DNA of 64,000 nucleotides from an uncultured Anaerolineae bacterium (GTDB lineage Bacteria > Chloroflexota > Anaerolineae > CG2-30-64-16): positions 45,389 through 109,388 of the forward strand of contig CAKZKT010000146.1 in assembly GCA_937124585.1 (NCBI GenBank). The letters run 5' to 3'. The notes under the pieces were generated by a model, which was not told the DNA's origin, did no database searches, and was given only the letters and a program-made list of their open reading frames with translations. The position numbers were made by a program, and so were the translations under genes. Positions 8,945-18,947 of the stretch are shown here, piece after piece. Positions within the stretch are counted from its first letter, which is position 1; every line of letters starts with the position of its first letter.

Positions 8945-10846
8945 CTACACCCGGCGGAACTCGCCGTCCACCACGTCTTCGCGCGCGGTCGAGCCGCTGC
9001 CGTCGTGACCGTTGCCGTGACGCGGGCCCTGGTACGTCGTCTGCCCGTAAGCGGCTTCAGACGTGCGATAGAGCGCCTGCTGCAGGCGATTGATGGCCTC
9101 GCGCATCGCCGTCACGTCTTCGCCCTGGGCGGCGCGGCGCACCTCGGCAATGAGTTGCTCCAGGCCGCGGCGATCATCGGCCGACAGCTTGTCGGCCGGC
9201 AGCTCGCGCAGGGTCTTCTCGGCCGTATATGCCGCGCTGTCGGCGTTGTTGCGCGCCTCGACCAGCTCTTTGCGGCGCTGATCGGCCGCCCGGTTGATCT
9301 CGGCCTGACGCACCAGACGATCCACTTCTTCTTTGGTCAGGTTTGTCGAAGCCGTGATTTTGATTGCCTGCGCTTTGCCGGTCGCCTGATCCCTGGCTGT
9401 GACGTTCAGGATGCCGTTGGCGTCAATGTCGAAGGTGACCTCGATCTGCGGCACCCCACGCGGCGCGGGCGGCAGGCCCTCCAGGTTGAAGTGGCCCAGT
9501 GAGATGTTGTCGGCCGCCATCGGCCGCTCGCCCTGCAGCACATGGATCGTCACTGCCGTCTGATTGTCCTCGGCCGTGCTGAAGATCTGGCTCTTCTTGA
9601 TCGGGATCGTCGTGTTGCGCTCGATGATCGGCGTCATCACGCCGCCCAGCGTCTCGACGCCGAGCGTGAGCGGTGTGACATCCAGCAGCAACACGTCCCG
9701 TACCGTGCCCGAGAGCACGCCGGCCTGCAGCGCCGCGCCCACGGCGACCACCTCGTCCGGGTTCACGCCGCGGCACGGCTCTTTGCCGCCGGTCAACTTG
9801 CGCACCAGGTCAATGACCATCGGCATGCGCGTCGAGCCGCCCACCAGCACGACTTCGTCAATGTCGCTCGGGCGCAATTTGGCATCGGCCAGCGCCCGCT
9901 CGAACGGCCCGCGACAGCGGTTCAGCAGATCTTCGGTCAGCTGCTCGAATTTGGCCCGCGTCAGCTTCGTTTGCAGGTGTTTCGGCCCGCTCGCATCCGC
10001 CGTGATGAACGGCAAGTTGATCTCCGTCTCCATGACGCTGGAGAGCTCGATCTTGGCCTTCTCGGCCGCCTCTTTCAGGCGCTGCAGCGCCTGGCGATCG
10101 GTGCGCAGATCAATGCCATGCTCTCGCTTGAACTCATCGGCCACGTAGTCCACGATGCGCTGATCCCAGTCATCGCCGCCCAGGTGCGTATCGCCGTTCG
10201 TCGCCTTCACCTCGACCACGCCATCCCCCACCTCCAGGATGGAGACATCGAACGTGCCGCCGCCCAGGTCGAAGACCAGGATCGTCTCGCTGGCTTTCTT
10301 GTCGAGGCCGTAGGCCAGCGCGGCCGCGGTCGGCTCGTTGATGATGCGCAGCACTTCAAGCCCGGCAATGCGCCCCGCATCTTTGGTCGCCTGGCGCTGG
10401 CTGTCGTTGAAGTAAGCCGGCACCGTGATGACGGCCTGCGTGACCGGCTCGCCCAGGTATGCTTCGGCATCGGCCTTGAGCTTGGCCAGGATCATGGCCG
10501 AGATCTCCTGCGGCGTGTATTCTTTGCCGGTGATCGGGATGCGCACGCGCACGTCGCCGGCCTTGCCCTCCACGACTTTATATGGCACCATCGTGCGTTC
10601 GGCGGCCGTTTCCGCGAAATGTCGCCCCATGAACCGCTTGATCGAAAAGATCGTGTTCTCCGGGTTCACCACGGCCTGCCGTTTTGCGGTCTGGCCCACC
10701 AGCCGTTCGCCGTTCTTGGTGAATGCCACGACCGATGGACAGAGCCGGCTGCCCTCGGCCGTCGGGATGACGACCGGGTCGCCGCCTTCCACCACGGCCA
10801 CGACGCTGTTCGTAGTACCCAAATCAATCCCAACTACTTTACTCAT
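8945..10846 (-). CDS. dnaK: Chaperone DnaK (Hsp70)
   Basis: 633 residues, the usual length. The ATPase domain opens with GIDLGTTNS and holds [23 protein letters not shown] and [11 protein letters not shown]; the substrate-binding domain follows the linker [13 protein letters not shown]. It binds exposed hydrophobic peptides and cycles with DnaJ and GrpE in the cytoplasm. The ATG at 10846 has GGGAGGG eight bases upstream. Neither grpE nor dnaJ is adjacent; the gene appears monocistronic. No CIRCE element is visible upstream; instead a 7-bp inverted repeat lies at 10865-10888 in the leader. The C-terminus ends [10 protein letters not shown] after a Gly/His-rich tail. Confidence 0.98.
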   Translation of the reverse strand: MSKVVGIDLGTTNSVVAVVEGGDPVVIPTAEGSRLCPSVVAFTKNGERLVGQTAKRQAVVNPENTIFSIKRFMGRHFAETAAERTMVPYKVVEGKAGDVRVRIPITGKEYTPQEISAMILAKLKADAEAYLGEPVTQAVITVPAYFNDSQRQATKDAGRIAGLEVLRIINEPTAAALAYGLDKKASETILVFDLGGGTFDVSILEVGDGVVEVKATNGDTHLGGDDWDQRIVDYVADEFKREHGIDLRTDRQALQRLKEAAEKAKIELSSVMETEINLPFITADASGPKHLQTKLTRAKFEQLTEDLLNRCRGPFERALADAKLRPSDIDEVVLVGGSTRMPMVIDLVRKLTGGKEPCRGVNPDEVVAVGAALQAGVLSGTVRDVLLLDVTPLTLGVETLGGVMTPIIERNTTIPIKKSQIFSTAEDNQTAVTIHVLQGERPMAADNISLGHFNLEGLPPAPRGVPQIEVTFDIDANGILNVTARDQATGKAQAIKITASTNLTKEEVDRLVRQAEINRAADQRRKELVEARNNADSAAYTAEKTLRELPADKLSADDRRGLEQLIAEVRRAAQGEDVTAMREAINRLQQALYRTSEAAYGQTTYQGPRHGNGHDGSGSTAREDVVDGEFRRV

Positions 10847-10864
10847 CGCTCACCCTCCCATCTC

Positions 10865-10888
10865 GCATTGGACATTAACGACCAATGC
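10865..10888. promoter_or_regulatory. Inverted repeat in the dnaK leader
   Basis: GCATTGG (10865-10871) and CCAATGC (10882-10888) flank 10 bases, just upstream of the dnaK ribosome site. It could be an operator or an mRNA hairpin; it does not match CIRCE. Confidence 0.4.
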
Positions 10889-10908
10889 GTCTATACTCAT
10901 CATGTAAT

Positions 10909-10936
10909 TTGACACGTAACACAGGCACATTAGAAT
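10909..10936 (+). promoter_or_regulatory. Promoter of the prepilin gene
   Basis: TTGACA (10909-10914) and TAGAAT (10931-10936) spaced by 16 bases. The predicted transcript start near 10943 rules out the upstream in-frame ATG at 10942 and supports a start at 10984. Confidence 0.6.
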
Positions 10937-10983
10937 CATGTATGGTTGATATTAACAGATTGTTAGATTCTCAGGAGATGCCG

Positions 10984-11556
10984 ATGATGTTGCGCAGGAA
11001 CGGCATGGCTGGGCAAGCTGCAGCCGAATACGCCTTGATTCTGGGGGGCGTTGCGGTTTTGTTGATCGTGGCCTTTGTGGCTTTGAGGACAAATCTGGCG
11101 GCGACATTGAATCTGGCAGCGTCGCCGACGACCGTTGAAGCGTCTTCGCCTACGACACCGCTCGGCTCTACGTTCTCCGAGATCAGCAACGCCATGATTG
11201 ATCGGATCCTGGACTATTACCGCAAGCATAACCGCTGGCCGCGCAGTTGGGGCGATTTTGCGTTTACCGACCTGGGGCTCGACCCGAAATACTGGCAGAA
11301 CGGTTTCAACGGAATCATCTATAAGCCGGTGGGCAACCGGTTGGCGATCACACCGGATAAAGGCTATACGTTCATCGTGCAGGACATCAACGGCAACCAG
11401 ATCACGCTGCCATCCTCGCGCAACTGGTCGCTTTTGTACAACATGCAGACCGGCACGTGGCATTATCACAACCTTAATGGGCCACAGCTTAATATTTCGA
11501 CGTTGCAGGTGGTTCCGCCAAGTCCCCGAAACCAGGGCTATCATCTCGAACTATAG
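10984..11556 (+). CDS. Flp-like prepilin / pseudopilin with C-terminal globular domain
   Basis: 190 residues. The N-terminus reads MMLRRNGMAG then QAAAEYALILGG: a short basic leader ending in Gly, Glu at mature position 5 and a hydrophobic helix, the class III signal cleaved by prepilin peptidase in Flp/TadE-type proteins. Flp pilins are usually only 50-70 residues; here about 130 more follow, with a polar, aromatic-rich domain (YYRKHNRWPRSWGDF, KYWQNGFNG) similar in outline to type II secretion pseudopilin domains. AGGAG lies seven bases before the chosen ATG. No tad or secretion genes are nearby, so it may be an orphan minor pilin. Confidence 0.7.
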   Translation: MMLRRNGMAGQAAAEYALILGGVAVLLIVAFVALRTNLAATLNLAASPTTVEASSPTTPLGSTFSEISNAMIDRILDYYRKHNRWPRSWGDFAFTDLGLDPKYWQNGFNGIIYKPVGNRLAITPDKGYTFIVQDINGNQITLPSSRNWSLLYNMQTGTWHYHNLNGPQLNISTLQVVPPSPRNQGYHLEL

Positions 11557-11684
11557 CTTCGGAGGAGGTTCGCGTCGGTAACCATTTTCAAGGATCGCGC
11601 GAGTTCTTGGTGCATCAAGGCTCTATTGCAATTGCTCATTAGCGATTAATGCGCGGGCACAGATCGTGCTGTGCGGCACCGTCC

Positions 11685-11728
11685 CCCGGAAGATCGGTCG
11701 CGCTGCTGCAGCAGCGCGGCTTTCCGGG
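11685..11728. promoter_or_regulatory. Nested palindrome upstream of the DUF4332 gene
   Basis: An outer pair CCCGGAA (11685-11691) / TTCCGGG (11722-11728) surrounds a perfect 18-bp palindrome GCGCTGCTGCAGCAGCGC (11700-11717). It lies 40 bases before the ORF and could be an operator for a dimeric protein or a stable mRNA hairpin. No poly-T run follows. Confidence 0.4.
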
Positions 11729-11767
11729 TAGTGCTCCGGCAACCATATCAACCACAAGGAGGGCATA

Positions 11768-12166
11768 ATGCGCGTTCAAGAGATCCGTGGAATGGAAGCG
11801 TCGGTAGCGGAGAAGCTGGTCGCCAGCGGCATCAAAACATCAGAGGCGTTGCTGGAGGCCGGCAAAACCCCGGCTGGCCGCAAAGAACTGGCGACCAGGA
11901 TCGGGGTGGATCAGAAGGCCTTGTTGGAGCTGGTGAATCGTGCCGATCTTGCTCGCGTAAAGGGCATCGGCGAAGTCTACAGCAACCTGCTGGAAACTGC
12001 CGGAGTGGACACCGTGGCAGAGTTGGCAAAACGCGTCCCGGCCAATTTGCACGCCAAACTGGTGGAAGCGGTCCAGAGCGGCGGCGCCCGACGTGCGCCC
12101 ACCCTGGCCCAGGTCGAGGATTGGGTCAAGCAGGCCAAAGAATTGGGACGCGGCATCGAATACTAA
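11768..12166 (+). CDS. DUF4332-type helix-hairpin-helix protein
   Basis: 132 residues, small and helical, with two helix-hairpin-helix-like repeats: VAEKLVASGIKTSEALLEAG and ARVKGIGEVYSNLLETAGVD. This layout is that of DUF4332 proteins, which are thought to bind DNA or other proteins but have no settled function. CAAGGAGGG lies six bases before the ATG. The gene is flanked by a nested palindrome upstream (11685-11728) and converges on the phosphohexomutase gene. Family assignment is by pattern; function unknown. Confidence 0.75.
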   Translation: MRVQEIRGMEASVAEKLVASGIKTSEALLEAGKTPAGRKELATRIGVDQKALLELVNRADLARVKGIGEVYSNLLETAGVDTVAELAKRVPANLHAKLVEAVQSGGARRAPTLAQVEDWVKQAKELGRGIEY

Positions 12167-12239
12167 CCCGTCGTTTTATCATCCACCCGCCGGGCGTCAA
12201 TCCCAGACCTGGATTGACGCCCGGCATTTTCAAAACACC

Positions 12240-13676
12240 TCACACCCCGGCGCGATCGGCCAGCGTGCGTCCCTCGGCCAGGAGCTGTTGCACCGTTTCG
12301 GCGCTGTGCGCCTCGGCATAGATGCGCAATTTTGCCTCGGTGCCCGACGGCCGGATCAGCAGCCAGCTATCGTCGGCCAGCAAATACTTCACTCCGTCGC
12401 TGGCATTGACGGCCACCACCGGAATCTCGGCCAGTTGGCCGGGCGCGGCGGCCACCAGCTGGGCGACCAGCTCCTTTTTGTTGTACGCGCCCACCGTATA
12501 ATCGTTGCGGGCATAGTCGAAGTGGCCGATCTCGACCATGAGCTCGGCGAGCAATGTCTCCGGCGACTTGCGGTGCCAGGCGACGATTTCGGCCAAAAGC
12601 AGGCCCATCAGCACACCGTCCCCTTCGGGAATGTGGCCCTTGATGCTGATGCCGCCCGATTCCTCTCCGCCCAGCAACACGTCGTTGGTGAGCATCAGGT
12701 CGGCGATGTGGTTGAAACCGACCGGTGTCTCGTGCACCCTCAGACCATAGTTGTTGGCCAGCCGATTCAACATCTGGGTGGTGGATACTGTTTTCACCAC
12801 ATCCCCGCGCTGCCGGCGCACGTTCACCAGATAGCGCAGCGCCAGCGTCATGATGCAGTGTGGATCAATGAAACGACCGCTTGGCCCGACCGCACCGGTG
12901 CGATCGGCGTCGCCGTCCATCGCCAGCCCGATGTCGAAGCCTCCCTGTGGCACCAGCTCCATCAGCGGTTTCAAATGCTGGGCGATCGGTTCCGGATGGA
13001 TGCCGTTGAAGCCGGGATTCATGTCGCCGCGGATTTCCACCACCTCGGCGCCGGCCTCGCGCAGGAGATCGCGCAGATAGCCGCGGCCCGAACCGTGCAT
13101 GGCGTCTACTGCCACGCGCAGGTTGGCCCGGCCGATCACTTCTTTGTTGATCAGGCCCCAGATATGCTGGCGATAGGCCGGGAACGGATCGAACCGCTCG
13201 ATGAGGCCCTGTGCCAACGCATCGGCGTACTCCATGCGCTGGGGTGGTCGGCCGGTGGCCAGATTGACCGCGATCTTCTCCTCGACGCGGCGGGTCTCAG
13301 CGTTGCTGGCGCCGCCCCCGAATGCGGCTTTAAGCTTGATGCCGTTGTAGCGCGGCGGGTTGTGGCTGGCGGTGATCATCACCCCGCCGGCCGCTGCCAG
13401 ATGCGGGATCGCGTAGGAGATGACCGGTGTGGGCGCGTCGGCTTTGGCCAGGGCCACGCGCAGGCCATTCGCCGCCAGCACCTCGCTGACGAGGATCGCG
13501 TAGTGGTCCGAGAGGAAGCGGGTGTCGAACCCGACCACAACGAGCGGCTGCGTTGTGGGTCCGATGTTTTCCCGGATCGTCTCCGCGATTGCCTGCGCCA
13601 CCAGGCGCACGTTGGCGAAAGTGAACTCGTCGCTGATGACGGCTCGCCAGCCGTCTGTGCCGAAAGTGATAGCCAT
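12240..13676 (-). CDS. Phosphohexomutase (phosphoglucomutase/phosphomannomutase)
   Basis: 478 residues from an ATG at 13676 with AAGGAGTG nine bases upstream. All four loops of the alpha-D-phosphohexomutase family are present: FGTDGWRA near the N-terminus, the phosphoserine loop TASHNPPRYNG, the metal loop MDGDADR, and GEESGGIS plus the C-terminal phosphate-binding RPSGTEAKLR. It interconverts hexose 1- and 6-phosphates for glycan or glycogen synthesis in the cytoplasm. The next gene downstream of its start (13793-16366) encodes a second, degenerate mutase domain fused to a nucleotidyltransferase, so the two likely act in one nucleotide-sugar route. Glucose versus mannose preference is not decided. 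Confidence 0.94.
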   Translation of the reverse strand: MAITFGTDGWRAVISDEFTFANVRLVAQAIAETIRENIGPTTQPLVVVGFDTRFLSDHYAILVSEVLAANGLRVALAKADAPTPVISYAIPHLAAAGGVMITASHNPPRYNGIKLKAAFGGGASNAETRRVEEKIAVNLATGRPPQRMEYADALAQGLIERFDPFPAYRQHIWGLINKEVIGRANLRVAVDAMHGSGRGYLRDLLREAGAEVVEIRGDMNPGFNGIHPEPIAQHLKPLMELVPQGGFDIGLAMDGDADRTGAVGPSGRFIDPHCIMTLALRYLVNVRRQRGDVVKTVSTTQMLNRLANNYGLRVHETPVGFNHIADLMLTNDVLLGGEESGGISIKGHIPEGDGVLMGLLLAEIVAWHRKSPETLLAELMVEIGHFDYARNDYTVGAYNKKELVAQLVAAAPGQLAEIPVVAVNASDGVKYLLADDSWLLIRPSGTEAKLRIYAEAHSAETVQQLLAEGRTLADRAGV

Positions 13677-13792
13677 AAACACTCCTTGCCAGATCGGGGT
13701 CGGCGCCGTGTTTGAGCATGGCGCCGTATCGGAAAACAACCGTCACGCGTCGGCTCCGATGATCATCACACCCACAATCGTCGGAAGCCATG

Positions 13793-16366
13793 TCATGCCG
13801 AGACACTATGGTTCAGGCGAAATTGCGACCGGTCGGTGGAATTCGACGCCGCAAGCATCGCTGTGTGTACCAGGTTGCGCACCAGGCCACCGTAATCGGC
13901 CACCAGGGCCTGTGCCGCGCTCGGCGAATTCGCCTCGGCCGTGATGTGAAAGACAGGGTGGTCAGCGTCGGGGCGGATGAGCACCCATGACTCTGCAGAC
14001 AGGTTGATCTTAATGCCGTCCATTGTCTCGATGGGGAACTTCGCAAACTGCTCGATCAACCAGCGCATCACGCGGCCCTTCGCTTCCCATGTGACCGGCA
14101 CTTCGCCCGAGGCCATGTAGAACGACGGCAGCGCGGCCACGACCTGCGACAGTGACACGCCCTGTTTGGCTAGCAGTTCGAGCAATTTGCCGACCGCGAA
14201 CAGCCCGTCAACGGCCGGATGGAGGGCCGGGAAGATGAAGTGCCCGCGGCCGTCGCCGCCCATCACCACGTCATCGGCGCTGGCGGCCTCCATGAGCGCC
14301 TGTACCTCCACCGGGCAGCGACGCACAACGCCGCCGTAACGCTCTGCTAGCTTCTCGAAGACACGCGATTGATCCACCGGAACGACCACAGTTGCCCCTG
14401 GATGGCTCTGGAAGACCAGCGCGGCCAGGGCGGCGCACGCCGTTGCATCCGGCAGCATGGTGCCGTGTTCGTCCACGATGAACATCTTCTCGCCGCCCAC
14501 ATCGAGCCGGATTCCCACGCCCACATCGGCCAGCGCGCCGGTGATGGTGGCCAGTTGTGCGCGTTCGGCGCGTAACTCCTGCGGAGTGATGGACACCTTG
14601 TTGGGATCGGTGCGCGCATTCAGCGGCACCGCCTCGACGTTGAGCAGGTCCAGCAGCTGCGGCAACACCTCGGCCGCCGGCGCATGGGCGTAGTCCACGA
14701 CAACCTTTGTCTTGGCTTTCTGGATCGTCCGGCCATCCAGCGCGGCGAGATAGCCCGCGCTGTAGACCTCTACGACATCGGTCGCGTACTCGATGTTGCC
14801 GATGTCTTCCATGTACACCCGGCGGTAGTCTTCTCGAAAGAAGACACGCTCCACCGCGCGCTCCTGTTCGCGACGCAGATTCAGGCCCGTGCGGTCGAAA
14901 AAGCGAATGTCCACGACACGCGGATCATATGGCGAGAGGCGCACGTGGACGCCGCCCGCCGCGTTGCATTTCCGCGTGTAGTAGCGCGCCACCGGGATGG
15001 GCACGGTGCGCAGGTCGAGGACGTGATTGCCGGCCGACGGCAGGCCCGAAACGACCGCTCGTTTGATCATGCGGGAGCTGCGATGCGGATCGCGGTTGAT
15101 GGTGACGACGCTGCCCTTCGGCAGGATCGAGCCAAAAGCCGCGCCCAACCGGGCGATCATGTCGGGCGTGAAATCCACGTTGACCACCCCGGTGACGCCG
15201 TAGCGGCCGAAGAGCACCCGGCGCCCCTGCGAACCCCAGATGATGCTGTGCGAAACGGTGGCGCCGGCATCTACCTCTTTGTTCGGCCACAGCTTGACCC
15301 CGGACTGGATCACGGCATCTTCGCCCACCACAGAGCGGTCGGCGATCACGGCGCTTTCGAAGATGCTGGCCCGCGCCTTCACGCTGCACTGGCGGCCGAT
15401 CACCGCGCCGCGCACCTCGGCGCCCTCGCCGATGTAACAGTTGCGCCAGATGACGCTGCGATGCACGCGCGCGCGATTGTCCAGCACGGTGAAATCACGG
15501 ATCACGGCCGGGCCGTGGAGCTCCACGCCCGATTTGATCTGCACCTCTTCGCCCAAATAGACCGGCCCGATGATCTGTGCGTCCGGCGCGATCTCGACCG
15601 GGCCGCCGGCCCAGATGCCGCCGCCGATGTGCTCGCCCAGCTCGCCGAGGTGCAGCACGCCGTTGAGCAGGTCGAAGCAGGCGCGCTGATATTCGCTCAG
15701 CGTGCCGATGTCGCACCAGTAGCCGTCCGCGATGTGGCCGTACAGGGTGGCGCCCTGCGCCAGCATCTGCGGGAAGATGTGCTGGCTCCAGTCCACCGGC
15801 CGATCCGTGGGAATCAGGCGCAGCACCTCCGGCTCTACCACGTAGATGCCCGTGTTCACCGTGTCCGAGGTGACCGCGCCCCATTTGGGCTTCTCCAGGA
15901 ACTGCGTGACCCGGCCATCCTCCTGGATATTGATGATGCCGTATTCCAGGGGATCTGGCACATGATACACGGCCATCGTCAGCAGCGCGCCGTGGCGCCG
16001 GTGACAGGCGATCAGACGGGTGAGGTCGAAATCGGTCAATGCATCGCCGCTGATCACGAGAAATGGCCTGTTTTTGTCCAGCAGCGGCTGCGCGTTTTTC
16101 ACACAGCCTGCAGTGCCCAACGGCGACTCTTCGACGATATACTGGATGTTGACTCCGAGGGCTTTGCCGTCCCCGAAGAAATCTTGAATTTGGGCCGGCT
16201 GATACTGAAGCGCGAGGATGACATCCACGATGCCATGTTGCTTCAGGAGATGAAGGATATGGCCTAACACCGGACGATTCACGACCGGCAGCATCGGTTT
16301 CGGACGTTCCAGCGTGAGGGGGCGGAGGCGAGAGCCTTCACCGCCTGCCATGACGACCGCTTTCAT
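13793..16366 (-). CDS. Fused nucleotidyltransferase / hexapeptide / phosphomannomutase-like protein
   Basis: 857 residues. Residues 1-235 are a nucleotidyltransferase with [13 protein letters not shown] and EKPKWG, as in mannose-1-phosphate guanylyltransferases. Residues 250-380 are left-handed beta-helix hexapeptide repeats ([29 protein letters not shown]). Residues 390-857 align with phosphomannomutases, but the catalytic serine loop is replaced by [17 protein letters not shown] and the metal loop by MGGDGRGHF, so mutase activity is doubtful. The same three-part layout is known in Chloroflexota, cyanobacteria and actinobacteria. The ATG at 16366 has CTGGAGAG eight bases before it. Probably makes GDP-mannose or a related sugar nucleotide. 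Confidence 0.9.
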   Translation of the reverse strand: MKAVVMAGGEGSRLRPLTLERPKPMLPVVNRPVLGHILHLLKQHGIVDVILALQYQPAQIQDFFGDGKALGVNIQYIVEESPLGTAGCVKNAQPLLDKNRPFLVISGDALTDFDLTRLIACHRRHGALLTMAVYHVPDPLEYGIINIQEDGRVTQFLEKPKWGAVTSDTVNTGIYVVEPEVLRLIPTDRPVDWSQHIFPQMLAQGATLYGHIADGYWCDIGTLSEYQRACFDLLNGVLHLGELGEHIGGGIWAGGPVEIAPDAQIIGPVYLGEEVQIKSGVELHGPAVIRDFTVLDNRARVHRSVIWRNCYIGEGAEVRGAVIGRQCSVKARASIFESAVIADRSVVGEDAVIQSGVKLWPNKEVDAGATVSHSIIWGSQGRRVLFGRYGVTGVVNVDFTPDMIARLGAAFGSILPKGSVVTINRDPHRSSRMIKRAVVSGLPSAGNHVLDLRTVPIPVARYYTRKCNAAGGVHVRLSPYDPRVVDIRFFDRTGLNLRREQERAVERVFFREDYRRVYMEDIGNIEYATDVVEVYSAGYLAALDGRTIQKAKTKVVVDYAHAPAAEVLPQLLDLLNVEAVPLNARTDPNKVSITPQELRAERAQLATITGALADVGVGIRLDVGGEKMFIVDEHGTMLPDATACAALAALVFQSHPGATVVVPVDQSRVFEKLAERYGGVVRRCPVEVQALMEAASADDVVMGGDGRGHFIFPALHPAVDGLFAVGKLLELLAKQGVSLSQVVAALPSFYMASGEVPVTWEAKGRVMRWLIEQFAKFPIETMDGIKINLSAESWVLIRPDADHPVFHITAEANSPSAAQALVADYGGLVRNLVHTAMLAASNSTDRSQFRLNHSVSA

Positions 16367-16488
16367 GGGCGGCTCTCCAGAGATGATGCGCAAGGTATTC
16401 GTAAAAGACGAAAAGTGACTCGCTGGACAGTAGCGATTGCCATCTTACCACAGGGGCCGCGCCCGGCGCAACCATCACCCTTCGTCCT

Positions 16489-17271
16489 TCAGCGGCGACC
16501 CCACAGGGTGCTCATCAGCCAGGCCTGGAAACGCTCGCCATAGCGCCAGATGCCCGCTGCAGCGAGCAAGCTCAGGCCGGCCAGCGCCATCCAGCCCGGC
16601 CAGCCGATCTGCCCGGCCGACGCGCCGACCCAAATGGCTGCCGCCATGCCCGGAATGCGGCCGAGGGCTGCTGCCAGCAGGAGCGCGGCCAGCGGCAGGC
16701 GAGTGAGGCCGGCCAGAAAGCAGGCAACGTCATCCGGCAGGCCGGGGATCAGAAAGATCAGGAAGAAAAAGCCCAGCCCGCGACTGGCCGCCAGCCGATC
16801 CAGCTGTTCCAGCAGGGTGGGATTGACCAGGCGCATGATCAGAGGCCGGCCCGCCAGCCGCGCCAGTCCCATTGCCGCGGCCGAGCCCAGCATTGCTCCC
16901 AGCCAGCTGTAGCCCAGGCCGGCCCAAAAGCCGAAGAGGTAGCCCGCCACGAAGTTGATCGCCTGACCTGGGATCGGCGCGGCGATCACCTGCGCCACGT
17001 AGAGGCCGATCAATGCGACCGGCGCCCACGCGCCCGCACCGCGCAGCGCAGCGATTATGCGCTGGCGTTCGCCGAACCATTCGGCGATCTCTGCCCGCCA
17101 GAAGAACAGCGGCGCGGCCAGGATGCCGACGAGACCCGCGCCGATGATCAGGCGCAGCCACAGAGGCCAGGGCGCGGCGGCCGTCGTTGTCTTCCCGCCC
17201 GGTGGCCGAGCGCGCTGGGGCCTGGCCGCGGCCACGCCGTCCTCGTTTGCCATCATGTGATCCGCCATCAA
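16489..17271 (-). CDS. TVP38/TMEM64 (VTT domain) membrane protein
   Basis: 260 residues with a basic, Pro-rich cytoplasmic N-terminus and about six membrane segments. The central block APIPGQAINFVAGYLFGFWAG and the later FLIPGLPDDVACFLAGLTRLPL are the two re-entrant half-helix motifs of the VTT/DedA fold, found in TVP38-like proteins and lipid scramblases. A role in moving or sorting lipids in the inner membrane is inferred. It is divergently oriented from the next gene (start 17325). Confidence 0.88.
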   Translation of the reverse strand: MMADHMMANEDGVAAARPQRARPPGGKTTTAAAPWPLWLRLIIGAGLVGILAAPLFFWRAEIAEWFGERQRIIAALRGAGAWAPVALIGLYVAQVIAAPIPGQAINFVAGYLFGFWAGLGYSWLGAMLGSAAAMGLARLAGRPLIMRLVNPTLLEQLDRLAASRGLGFFFLIFLIPGLPDDVACFLAGLTRLPLAALLLAAALGRIPGMAAAIWVGASAGQIGWPGWMALAGLSLLAAAGIWRYGERFQAWLMSTLWGRR

Positions 17272-17289
17272 ACTCCCCTGCCCCGTAGC

Positions 17290-17318
17290 TTGTGCGACAC
17301 CCTCATGCTCGCTATAAT
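17290..17318 (+). promoter_or_regulatory. Promoter giving a leaderless transcript
   Basis: TTGTGC (17290-17295), 17 bases, TATAAT (17313-17318). The ATG of the next gene begins only seven bases after the -10 box, so the predicted transcription start is at or next to the ATG. Confidence 0.65.
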
Positions 17319-17324
17319 CGCATT

Positions 17325-18905
17325 ATGCCACAGAACGTTCATCGCGGCTATCTGTTCGTGCTCGTCTTCAGCGCGGGCTTCACCACTCTCGGCGTCGAGC
17401 TGAGCGCGGCGCGGCTGCTCGATCCATGGTTCGGCAATTCCCTGATCGTATGGGCCAGTCTGATCGGGCTGATCCTGCTCTATCTGGCGCTGGGTTATGC
17501 GCTGGGCGGCGCCATTGCCGACCGCTCGCCTCGCCTCATCACGCTGCTGCGCCTGGCCGGCGTCGGCGCGCTCGGCGTCGGCCTGATCCCGACTGTCAGT
17601 CGGCCCGTGTTGCCGCTCGCCAGCCAGGGGATCGCCGACCTGAACGCCGGGCTGCTAGCGGGCAGTATGGCCGCCATGCTGATCCTCTTCGCCGCGCCGG
17701 TGACGCTGCTCGGCTGCATCAGTCCGTTCGCGGTGCGGCTGGCGCTCCAGGACGTAGCCGGCAGCGGCAAGGTGGCCGGTCGCCTCTATGCCGTCTCGAC
17801 GGCCGGCAGCATTCTGGGCGCGTTCCTGCCTGTGCTGCTGCTCATTCCGAATCTCGGCACGCGGCGCACCTTCGCGGTGCTGGCCGGCAGCCTGTTGCTG
17901 GTCGTGCTGGCCGGTCTGCTGCGTCTGGGCCGGCGTCGCGAGGCGTTGTTTGCTGTGCTGGCGCTTGCACTGATCATTTTTTTCGGCTGGCGACCGCTCG
18001 GCCCGCTCAAACCGGTCGCCGGGCTGGTCTACGAGGTCGAGTCGGCGCATAATTATATTCAGGTGCTCGATTTCGGCACAGAACGACAGCTGCGGCTGAA
18101 CGAAGGGGAGGGGATCCATTCGGTCTATCGGCCAGGAGGCGGCTTGGCCGATGGGATCTGGGACTATTTTTTGATCGCGCCGGCGTTCAACCCGGCGCCA
18201 TACGGCCCGGAGCGCGTGCGCCGCGTCTACATCGGCGGCCTGGCGGCCGGCACGGTTGCCAAATTGCTCACCGCAGCCTATGGCTCCATTGCCATTGACG
18301 GTGTGGAGCTTGACCCGACCATCATCACGGTGGGGCGAGCGTGGTTCGCGATGACGGAACCGAACGTGAACGCGGTGGCCGGAGATGCGCGCCGGTGGCT
18401 GCAAATGGGCCAATCAGCAAACGGGCCGAGCGGAGGCAGGGGCAGTGCGCCTTATGACCTCATCGTGGTAGATGCCTACCGGGCGCCGTATATTCCGTTT
18501 CATCTGACCACGGTGGAGTTTTTTGCCCTGGCGCACGCGCGGCTGGCCGAGGATGGGGTGGTGGCGGTGAATGTGGGACGGACGCACAGCGACTATAGCC
18601 TGGTGCACGCCATCGCGGCCACGATGGGACAGGTTTTTCCGAGCATCTACGTGGTGGACCTGCCGGATGACGGCGCGTTCGGCAACAGCCTGGTGGTCGC
18701 GACGCGACGGCCTACCACTCTGGCCGACTTCCGGGCCAACCTGCCCGCCTTCGCGGCGCCGTTGCTGGCCGAGGTTGGCCGCCAGGCATTGGGCTGGGCA
18801 ACCCCGGCCGCGCCGCCGGCCGACGCGCCCATCTTCACCGACGACCGCGCGCCGGTCGAACAGGTCATCCACGCCCTGATCATGCGTCAGATGCTGGGCC
18901 AATGA
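17325..18905 (+). CDS. Membrane-anchored spermidine synthase-like protein
   Basis: 526 residues. The N-terminal ~230 residues are membrane helices in the pattern of fused spermidine synthase-like transporters (GVELSAARLLDPWFGNS, LIGLILLYLALGYALGG). The C-terminal half is a Rossmann methyltransferase-like spermidine synthase fold with YIGGLAAGTVAKLL, the acidic DGVELDPTII and DLIVVDAYRAPYIPFHL. Whether it aminopropylates putrescine is uncertain; many such fusions have no known substrate. The ATG at 17325 is seven bases after a TATAAT box, and no ribosome site precedes it, so it appears to be translated from a leaderless mRNA. A GTG at 17292 lies inside the promoter and is rejected. Confidence 0.85.
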   Translation: MPQNVHRGYLFVLVFSAGFTTLGVELSAARLLDPWFGNSLIVWASLIGLILLYLALGYALGGAIADRSPRLITLLRLAGVGALGVGLIPTVSRPVLPLASQGIADLNAGLLAGSMAAMLILFAAPVTLLGCISPFAVRLALQDVAGSGKVAGRLYAVSTAGSILGAFLPVLLLIPNLGTRRTFAVLAGSLLLVVLAGLLRLGRRREALFAVLALALIIFFGWRPLGPLKPVAGLVYEVESAHNYIQVLDFGTERQLRLNEGEGIHSVYRPGGGLADGIWDYFLIAPAFNPAPYGPERVRRVYIGGLAAGTVAKLLTAAYGSIAIDGVELDPTIITVGRAWFAMTEPNVNAVAGDARRWLQMGQSANGPSGGRGSAPYDLIVVDAYRAPYIPFHLTTVEFFALAHARLAEDGVVAVNVGRTHSDYSLVHAIAATMGQVFPSIYVVDLPDDGAFGNSLVVATRRPTTLADFRANLPAFAAPLLAEVGRQALGWATPAAPPADAPIFTDDRAPVEQVIHALIMRQMLGQ

Positions 18906-18947
18906 ACCACCCTGCCCCCACCTTCCCATCTCACCGCCTCCCTGTCC

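Noticed and set aside
10847..10983. CIRCE/HrcA operator upstream of dnaK
   Set aside because: No TTAGCACTC-N9-GAGTGCTAA sequence; only an unrelated 7-bp inverted repeat is present.
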